A stretch of 12,035 nt of DNA, from positions 1-12,035 of the forward strand of contig JAJXXG010001063.1 in NCBI GenBank assembly GCA_021781255.1. Direction: 5' to 3'. Positions 1 through 7,100 of this stretch are shown here, piece by piece. The notes under the pieces are model-generated. The model did not search any database. It was not told the origin of the DNA and saw nothing but the letters and a program-made list of their open reading frames with translations. Position 1 is the stretch's first letter; each line of letters starts with the position of its first letter. The position numbers and the translations under genes were made by a program. Origin of the DNA: Acidobacteriota bacterium. Lineage in GTDB: Bacteria; Acidobacteriota; Terriglobia; Terriglobales; Acidobacteriaceae.

Positions 1-147
1 TTGCAACCCGTTCCAGGAGCTTAGAGCGCAAGAAATAAGCGAGAGATGAGATGAAAGAAATAAATCTGTCCGGGGCGGGAAAAGTTTGCAGGAAATTTGT
101 GGCGGATTGGGTACGCTAAGAGCATCCGTACAGATATGGAACTGACA
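1..147. other. Left edge with no assignable gene
   Basis: No complete gene is visible here. All three + strand frames are open from base 1 but end quickly, with stops at 22-24, 36-38 and 47-49. The last few codons of a gene lying to the left could therefore be present, for example a tail reading NPFQELRAQEISER before the TGA at 47-49. This cannot be decided from so few codons. The terminator at 148-184 would suit such an upstream gene. No tRNA-like 3' end was recognised. Confidence 0.4.
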
Positions 148-184
148 ATCGGAAAGGTCGAGTAGACTTTTCCGATCTTTTTTT
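148..184 (+). terminator. Rho-independent terminator
   Basis: A ten-base stem (148-157, ATCGGAAAGG) pairs with 167-176 (CTTTTCCGAT) with one G-T wobble, around a nine-base loop. After a single C at 177 it is followed by seven T residues (178-184). This is the standard shape of an intrinsic terminator reading to the right. It probably ends a transcript entering from beyond the left edge, and it isolates the downstream block from that transcript. The right arm with its T tract fits the + strand best. Confidence 0.85.
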
Positions 185-450
185 GGGCCAAACCCACGGG
201 CGAGCGGGCATAACAAACAGAAAGAAGGGAGCAAAAAGGGCAACTCTAAGTGGGCAGCTCGAGGGGATAACTCGTTGAGAGTTGCCCCCCTTTGCCTTCC
301 CGCGGCAAGCAGTGAGACCGCGCGAATCGGCAATCGGCGACCCGCACGACGTGGCGGAATGCAAGGCAAATTCGATTCTTCGCAGGCACTGGATCACGTG
401 GTCTCGGCGCAAGGAAAGGACCGTGGACGAGTGGCCGGAATGGCGGACAA
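185..450. other. Non-coding stretch before the lysine-rich gene
   Basis: About 265 bases with no convincing gene. Short open frames are present but lack a ribosome-binding site or any recognisable protein character. The stretch contains the long-range inverted repeat at 238-287 and a small TTGCC/GGCAA hairpin (292-308). No clear -35/-10 pair was found, so the promoter of the downstream gene is not identified. Confidence 0.5.
238..287. repeat. Perfect 10-bp inverted repeat with 30-base spacer
   Basis: GGGCAACTCT at 238-247 is the exact reverse complement of AGAGTTGCCC at 278-287. Inside the 30-base spacer a smaller CGAG (260-263)/CTCG (271-274) pair could form an inner hairpin. No T run follows, only CCC then TTT, so it is a poor terminator. 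It could be a structured leader, a protein-binding site or a recombination or packaging site. Its position just upstream of a phage-like block is the only contextual clue, and no function is assigned. Confidence 0.55.
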
Positions 451-951
451 ATGAAGAAGAGCATCCTGGACAAGGATGAGCAGAAGAAGAAGTGCGGCAA
501 GGTGGTGAATATTCCGGACAAGGCCGGCGGAGCAAAAAGCCAGAAGGCCAGTGGGGTCGGCGAGGGCGGCGGAAAGAGGTCGCCGCGCAAGGGCGGGAAG
601 AAGAAGACACTGGACAGCGAGACGCAGGAGGCGCTGCACAAGGGCGCGAAGAAGGCGCTGCGGCAGGCCGTGAAAGCAAAAGTGAAGAAAGAAAAAGAGA
701 AGATTGCCGAAGTGCTGGTGAACAAAGTCAAGAGCGGGGACATGCGCGGTGCGGTGATGGTGCTGTCGCTCATGGAGCACGGCAACAAGGAAGGCAAAGA
801 CGGGAAGAAGAGGCACGACGGACTGAAGCTGATCGACCTGCTGGAGTCGGAGCCGGAGTGGGAGGGCGAAGAGGCGGAAGCGGCGGCGGCTGGCATGGGA
901 GCAAAGGTTAGTGAGGCGGCAAATCAGCAAGGCAGCAAGTTAGCGGGTTAG
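451..951 (+). CDS. Small lysine-rich hypothetical protein
   Basis: This is a 166-residue protein that I do not recognise with certainty. The N-terminal half is extremely basic, with repeated KKK and KGGKKK runs (residues 1-75), suggesting nucleic-acid contact. Residues of about 55-110 look helical and charged (EALHKGAKKALRQAVKAK, then AEVLVNKVKSGDMRGAVMVL). The C-terminal part is acidic (ESEPEWEGEEAEA) and ends in an alanine-rich tail. There is no signal peptide or membrane segment. The ATG at 451 is the natural start, although only a weak GGCGGA lies upstream. The size, the basic-to-acidic layout and the terminase large subunit further downstream make a terminase small subunit or similar packaging accessory conceivable, but that is inference from context. 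The last codons overlap a TTAGCG-type repeat, so the true C-terminus may have been remodelled. Confidence 0.65.
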   Translation: MKKSILDKDEQKKKCGKVVNIPDKAGGAKSQKASGVGEGGGKRSPRKGGKKKTLDSETQEALHKGAKKALRQAVKAKVKKEKEKIAEVLVNKVKSGDMRGAVMVLSLMEHGNKEGKDGKKRHDGLKLIDLLESEPEWEGEEAEAAAAGMGAKVSEAANQQGSKLAG

Positions 952-953
952 CG
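908..953. repeat. TTAGYG short repeat cluster
   Basis: Three copies of TTAGTG/TTAGCG lie at 908-913, 940-945 and 948-953, with AGCAAG-type units between them. They run through the last codons and the stop of the lysine-rich gene. Such simple TTAGCG strings resemble low-complexity intergenic repeats. A related TAGC-rich element lies at 10640-10758, so the two roughly flank the fibre-terminase block. There are too few copies to define a repeat family from this window. Confidence 0.45.
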
Positions 954-1008
954 TGCCAGAAGAAGAGCAGTAGCGCGAATTGAAGAAGTGGCGTTTGGTT
1001 GGAAGGGA

Positions 1009-1028
1009 GCTTCGCTCGGCAGCGAAGC
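1009..1028. repeat. Perfect 8-bp hairpin in the fibre-gene leader
   Basis: GCTTCGCT (1009-1016), a four-base loop CGGC and AGCGAAGC (1021-1028) form a perfect stem. It is followed by CCTCTGTTTTAG, a short T-containing stretch that makes it a weak terminator candidate between the lysine-rich gene and the fibre gene. It lies about 100 bases before the preferred fibre start. Its form also fits a dispersed palindromic repeat, and its function is unknown. Confidence 0.55.
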
Positions 1029-1113
1029 CCTCTGTTTTAGTAGGCGCTTTCGGCATGGTTGAGAGGCATTGCGCGGGCACTTGCGCGGCGGACGAGTTAT
1101 TGAAACACGGCGT

Positions 1114-1124
1114 GAAGAAGAAGG
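1114..1124 (+). promoter_or_regulatory. Ribosome-binding site that sets the fibre start
   Basis: The purine string GAAGAAGAAGG ends at 1124, five bases before the ATG at 1130. This is the best Shine-Dalgarno match near the beginning of the giant gene. The same frame is open back to 980, but the earlier start candidates lack such a site, and the extra 50 residues would push the signal peptide deep into the protein. The ATG codons at 1136 and 1145 are in-frame alternatives with longer spacing. Confidence 0.6.
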
Positions 1125-1129
1125 ATGCG

Positions 1130-4100
1130 ATGGGAATGACGGTCATGAAGTACGTATGGTTGCGGATGCGGCGCTGGGGTTCCTGGTTTCCCATCCTTTT
1201 CGCAAAAAGCGCGAAAAGCGTGGGACACCCGACTGTTGTGCGTTCGCTGGCAGCAGGACTGCTGGCGATGGGGCTGGCAGGCGCGGCACTAACCGGCGCA
1301 CAGTCCGTGAATACGACGACGGTGCAGGGGACGGTGTACCTGGCGAACGGGCAGCCGGGAGCGGGAACGCTGGCGATCAGTTGGCCCGCGTTTACGACCG
1401 CGGCAGGACAGGCGGTTGCGGCGGACTCGACGACGGTGACGATTGCGCCGGACGGGTTTGTGAGCGTGAACCTCGCGCCGAATGTGGGCGCGACGCCCGC
1501 GGGAGAGTACTACACGGCCGTGTACTACATGAGCGATGGGTCAACGAGTACGCAGTACTGGGTGGTGCCGGCGGCGGCGTCGGCCAGCCTTGCGCAGGTG
1601 CAGGCGCAGGTGATGCCAGCAGCGCAGGCGGTGCAGACAGTGAGCAAGGCATATGTGGACCAGGCAATTACGGAACTCACTCAGAGCTTGCTGACAGCGA
1701 GCGGCGGGACGCTGAGCGGACCACTGTATTTGAATGCCGATCCGACACAGCCGTTGCAGGCTGCAGACAAACATTATGTGGATGTGCAGGTGGCTACGGC
1801 GGTTCCCATTGCGGGCGGGAACATGACGGGCGCGCTGTCGACGCCGGCGGTGAACGGCGTCGAGGCGCCGAGCGAGGTGAGCGGGCAGACGTCGCTGCAG
1901 TCGGCAATGATAGCGGCAGGAACGAATGGAGCGATGGAGATTCCGCCAACATATGCGGGGACTGACACGTTTACGAATCCGAATGGAGTGCGGGTGACGG
2001 ACTTGCGGACGGGCGTGGCGCAGCAGACGGCGCGCAGCGTGAAGGAGTTCGGCGCGGTGTGCGACGGGGTGACCGACGACACCAACGCGCTGCAGGCGGC
2101 AATCAACTATGCCAACGCGCACGGCGTGGCGCTGACGATTCCCGAGGGGACGTGCAAGACGCGGACGCTGAGCTGGCACGGAGAGTCGATTGGCGGGTTG
2201 GGGAAACAGGTTTCGGCGCTGATGGGATTTCCGGGCGAGGACGTGCTCGCGAGCGGGCCGGACGCGACGAACATGCTGAGCTACACGCGGCTGCACGATT
2301 TGACGATTTATGTGGACCAGAGCGTGGACGCGTCGTGCGCTCCGGCGGAGGGGCGCGCGGCGGCGGGAAGCTGCCAGATGAGCCGGGCGATGGAGGGGAA
2401 TTCGATTTTCTCGCCTGGAGGCAATGGACTGACCGGTACGGCAGGAACCGGCGCGGGCTGGTGGGTGGGCAATTGCGCGATTGCAATGCAGGCAGCGACG
2501 GGCGCGGGCGGCAACGGGCTGAAGGTTGCGGAGATCGAAAATGTGGAGATTGCGCCGACGGGCGTAGACCCGATGGCGGCGCAGTATCCGGGCGCGCACT
2601 CGACGCATACGTGCGGCATGTATCTGGCGCAGTGGCCGCAGTGGAGTGAGTTCCAGAATATCGATGTGCGCGGACTGAATACGGGCGTGGCGATTCCGGC
2701 GCTGCCGGTGACGGCGCCGGCGGGATTGACTGCGGATTCGAACCGGTGGCAGAACGTGACGATTCAGGCGACGCATGCCTTTACGGCTGCAGCGGGATCG
2801 AACAACGTGCTGGATAACGTAGTGGCAATGGCGGGGAATTCTTCGGCGACGGGCGAGCCACCGACGGGACTGGTGATGGACCTGAACGGAACCGCCCAGG
2901 GCTGGACGGTGCGGAATGCGGTGGTAATGCCGGCGTGGATTGCGGTGCAGCCGGCACTGACAGTGACGGCTGCGGGCGGCGCAGTGACGGCGGTGACGCT
3001 GGGAACTGAGCAGGGGCTTGGCTGGGACGCGTATGGGGCAAGCGTGCCGGTAGCGTTCAGCGGAAGTTGCACAGCGCAGGCAACGGCGACGGTGAATGTG
3101 AGCGGATCGATTGCAAGCGTGACGGTAACGCAGGGCGGAGTGGGCTGCTCGTCGACGACGACGGCGAGCGTGAATGCGCCGGGGACATGGGATACAGCAG
3201 CGCCGGTGAATTTGATCGGTGGGCAGGATATGACGTTCTTCGCCGGCAATCTGCTGAAGGGCAATGGCGGATACACAGTGTGGAACGCGGCAAGTTCCGC
3301 GAGTTATGGGACGCAATTAGATGGCGGCGGCGGGACGCTGCCGGGTGGCGGCACTTACGCAGCGCTGGTGGCAAACAACAAACTGGGCGGTGCGTACCAG
3401 GTGGATCAGTTTCCGGGCGCGGATATCGGGGCAAAGATCCAAGCGTGCGTGAACGCGGTGAATACGAGTTACGGCGGCACGTGTGACGCGCGGAATTTTA
3501 CGGGAAGTTTGTCAATGGCGTCGAATCTGACAATCTCCACCGGGAACACGGCGGTGCTGCTGCCCTGCGCGACGATTACGACTGCAAATCAGATTGTGGT
3601 GGCCGCAGGGACGCGCAACGTATCCCTGCGCGGATGCGCGCTGCGCGGCGGCACGCAAGCGAGCGGAAGCCAGGGCGGAACGGTGTTTGCGTATACGGGC
3701 GCTGGCGCGATGGTGCACGTTGGCGATCCAACGTATGCGACGGATACGCCTGGGTTCCACATGGATAATGTAGCGATCAATACGACAGGAGCAGCGAGCG
3801 GCGCGCAGGGATTAATTGCATACCGGACGCAGGAGCTGGACTTAGGGAGCTTGTACTTCCTGGGTAACCAAAACCAGACGGGCATGACGTTGGATGGAAC
3901 GGGGAATTACACAGGCGGAACGTTCCTGGATAACCAGCTCACGGGATTCGGAACGGCGGTAAACGCAATTGGTCACCAGATTGCAAATTCCGCGACGACC
4001 GATTGGATGAACGCAAGCACCTTTGTGCGGCTGCATATTGATTGCCCGACGAGTGGTGGAAGCCCCATCAGCGGGACTTATGGAATCAACTTGCAGCAAG

Positions 4101-7100
4101 GCGACGGAAACACGTTCACGGGAGGAGATGTCGAGGGATGCGCGACGGCGTTACATCTGGGGCCCAATGCGCAGAACAACACCATCGTGGGGTTGCGCAA
4201 CGAAAACTCGACGAGCCAGGTGGTTGCGGACGCGGGCAGCGCTTACAACAACTGGATGACGGGCGGAACAATGTTTACCGGCCAGTTGACCGACAACGGA
4301 ACGCGCAACAGCTTCCTCGATACCTTTCACCGAAGTTTCAACGGCTTGAATGGGGACTGGTACGCGAGCCAGCAGGACGCTACGGTGACCAATCACTACC
4401 GGCTGGGGATTGGTACAGGCAATGAGCGCGGCATCGAGAACGAGTATCAGACGGACTATGGTAACCGGTGGACGACAGGGTTGAGCGACGCCACGGCGGG
4501 CGAGCAGTTCTACCAGATATTGGATCAACTAAATAACGTCTACCGCTTGTCGATCGGTCAGTATAACAACGGGCAGTCGAGCACAAATGACCAGACAGTG
4601 CTCAATTCGGCTGGAACAGGAGCCGTGGTGCTGAATGGGTCAAATAATTCCGGCACCGGAGGGGTTATCTTCGGCTCGGGCGGAACCAGCGCGACAACCG
4701 TAGCGACGATCAGCAACGCGGGAAATGCGCAGTTCACCGGGACTTTGCAGGTCGGCGGGACATCGCAATCGACAGGCACGATGACGGTGCGCAATAACAC
4801 GGACGCGGAAGTGGACTACAATCTTTGGCCGGGACTTACAACCAGCCAAAAAGGGAGTTACACCTACAAGGATTGGAACGGAAACAGTCAGTGGTACATG
4901 GTGAAGGATGCGAGCAATAACTGGGCTCTCAACTCCGCGACAGGTGGGCTGGATAGCTTTAAGGCTTACCAGAGCACGAATGGCGGAGACACTTACATCG
5001 ATATCAGTAATTCGACCGGACATATCCGGCTGAATTACGAGAACGGATCGGGTACAGAGACGGATATCTATTCAGGACCGAGCGCAAGCCTGGACGCCGC
5101 CTTTCAGGGACCGGCGAGCATCCAGTTTCCGGGACTCGCGGCTTCGTCAGGACACTTTTGTCTGCAGGTGGATACTTCTGGCTATCTGACCAATACGGGC
5201 GCGGCATGCGGATCGGGATCAGGGGGGGCGAGCGGCACAATCAGCTCCGGCAACAGCGGCCAGATTGCGTATTACACCGCGAGCGGCACAACGATCGGGG
5301 GTATAAGCACGGTTCCGCTGACGGACGGCGGAACAGGCGCGACCACTGCGGCTGCGGCGCTGACGAATCTGGGCGGCCTGCCTCTCGCGGGCGGCACGCT
5401 GACGGGAGCATTGACAGCTCCGGCGTTCAATGGGCCGGTGACGGGCAACTCGTTGCCGCTGACCTCGCCTTACGCGGATATTCGCGCGTATGGCGCGGTG
5501 ATTGACCGCGCTACGCCGATCAACACCGCGGTGACGGCTGCTCAAAACAACTGCACGGCGTTTCCGTCCTCATCCGGCGCGGGCGTTGCCTGCAAGATCC
5601 TGATCCCCGGCGGCGGTCCGGGTGCGCTCCTTGGACCGACATCAACACCGCTGACGCAATCGAGCGGCGGGGTTACCGGCGTCAAATTGCAGGGCACGCT
5701 GCAACTAAGCTCTACGCTGGTTTTAGGTGGGGGAGTGATTGAAGGCGACTGCGGAGGCACTGATGACTCTTTCGAGTATGAAGGGTGCACGGCTCTGATT
5801 CGAGGGCCGCAGGTCGGAGGCACTTTCGGTACAGCTATCACAACCACCAATGCAGCGCAGAGCGTGACGCCTACTTTTACGAGCGGGGCGCTGGCTAATT
5901 TACCTGTTGGCTCTGCTATTACGATTTGGGATAACACTTCCTGTACTGGATCGGTAACTAGAGCAATCGGCCCTCAATCCAACGGAAATGCGAATTTCTA
6001 CACCATTCAATGCCCTGCGAGAACAGACATCGGGCCGCAGGAGTACGTTACTGTTACCGGATGCACCGATGCAACTTACGACACGCTCTCGAACGGCGCG
6101 GCGATCGATGGAGTTGACTGGCCACTGTTTCAACTAAGCTGGTACGGGCCTACCGGAACCGCTGGATCAACTACAGGCTGCACCATCACGGGACGCAACT
6201 GGGACACGATTGAATCTGTAGAAATCACGGGATCGAATGGGACAAGCTGCGCAGCCGGCCAGCTTTGTTTCGTCAATACCTATGCGCACCCGGCAGGAGC
6301 ACAGTGGGGCGAGGTCGCAATCCGCCAGCCGTGGAATGAATATGGGCACACAGAACTGAAGGGAGTTCATGTAGAAAGCTGGAACGGCGCGGCCTTTTGG
6401 GGTGAAGGCTCGACGGGTATGGACTTTGAGGGCGATGCGTTCGACGGGTTTGGCTCCGTTGCTATGGAGTTTTCATCGGCTCAATATCAGGGTTCGTACA
6501 TGAAGAACGTAGTCTCAGCTTCCACCCCGAACTGGGGTTCGGGCTGTGGCGAAACCGGAACGAACAACTGCTCTCAGATCAGCTTTCCACCTTCGCTCTT
6601 TTGCGACTCACTGCCTTCAAACTCCCCAAGCGGCGCTACTTCGGGCGGATGTCCGCAACTGATTGTGAACTCGACGCTCTATGGCGGCATTTTCACGCGC
6701 GGGAACCCGGACAGCCCGCAGTCGATTGCGATACCAAGCATGACCAACGTGGTTGTAGAGCGCAGCAATGGATGCTTCCTCACCGTCGATCCTCGGTATG
6801 GATTACTAGAAGCCCCTGCGTATATCGACAACAGCGGAGTCTCCGATCCGGCTGACAGTGGCAGCGGAGTTTTTGGAGGGGGGACTGCTTATCTCTGTTC
6901 GACTGACCCGGCTTCTTTTGCGGAGGAAATTCACCTGCGCTCTCCGTACTCTTTCGACACCTACAACCTAGCGGCGGTCAACAAATACTGGCAAATTCCC
7001 TATGAGACGGATAACGCGGATGAATCAACAATGACATGGGGACGCAATGCTCCGCAGGGAGCTACTACGGATGGCACGGCAATTGACGCGGAGATTCGCA

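Noticed and set aside
86..117. Possible promoter TTGCAG ... TACGCT ahead of the first terminator
   Set aside because: The spacing is 20 bases and the -10 match is poor, so a small RNA ending at the terminator is not supported.
282..479. 65-codon + strand frame before the lysine-rich gene
   Set aside because: No ribosome-binding site, no recognisable composition, and it overlaps the better supported gene at 451.
394..930. Long - strand frames opposite the lysine-rich gene
   Set aside because: Leucine-, phenylalanine- and serine-rich products mirror the lysine codons of the + strand gene; there is no start context or motif.
980..1129. Upstream extension of the fibre protein by 50 residues from the ATG at 980
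   Set aside because: No ribosome-binding site fits, the extension crosses the 1009-1028 hairpin, and it would bury the signal peptide. The 1130 start has a good purine-rich site.
1541..3316. 591-codon open frame on the - strand opposite the fibre gene
   Set aside because: It is arginine- and histidine-rich with no domain character, as expected from the complement of GC-biased codons. The + strand frame has clear fibre and lyase motifs.
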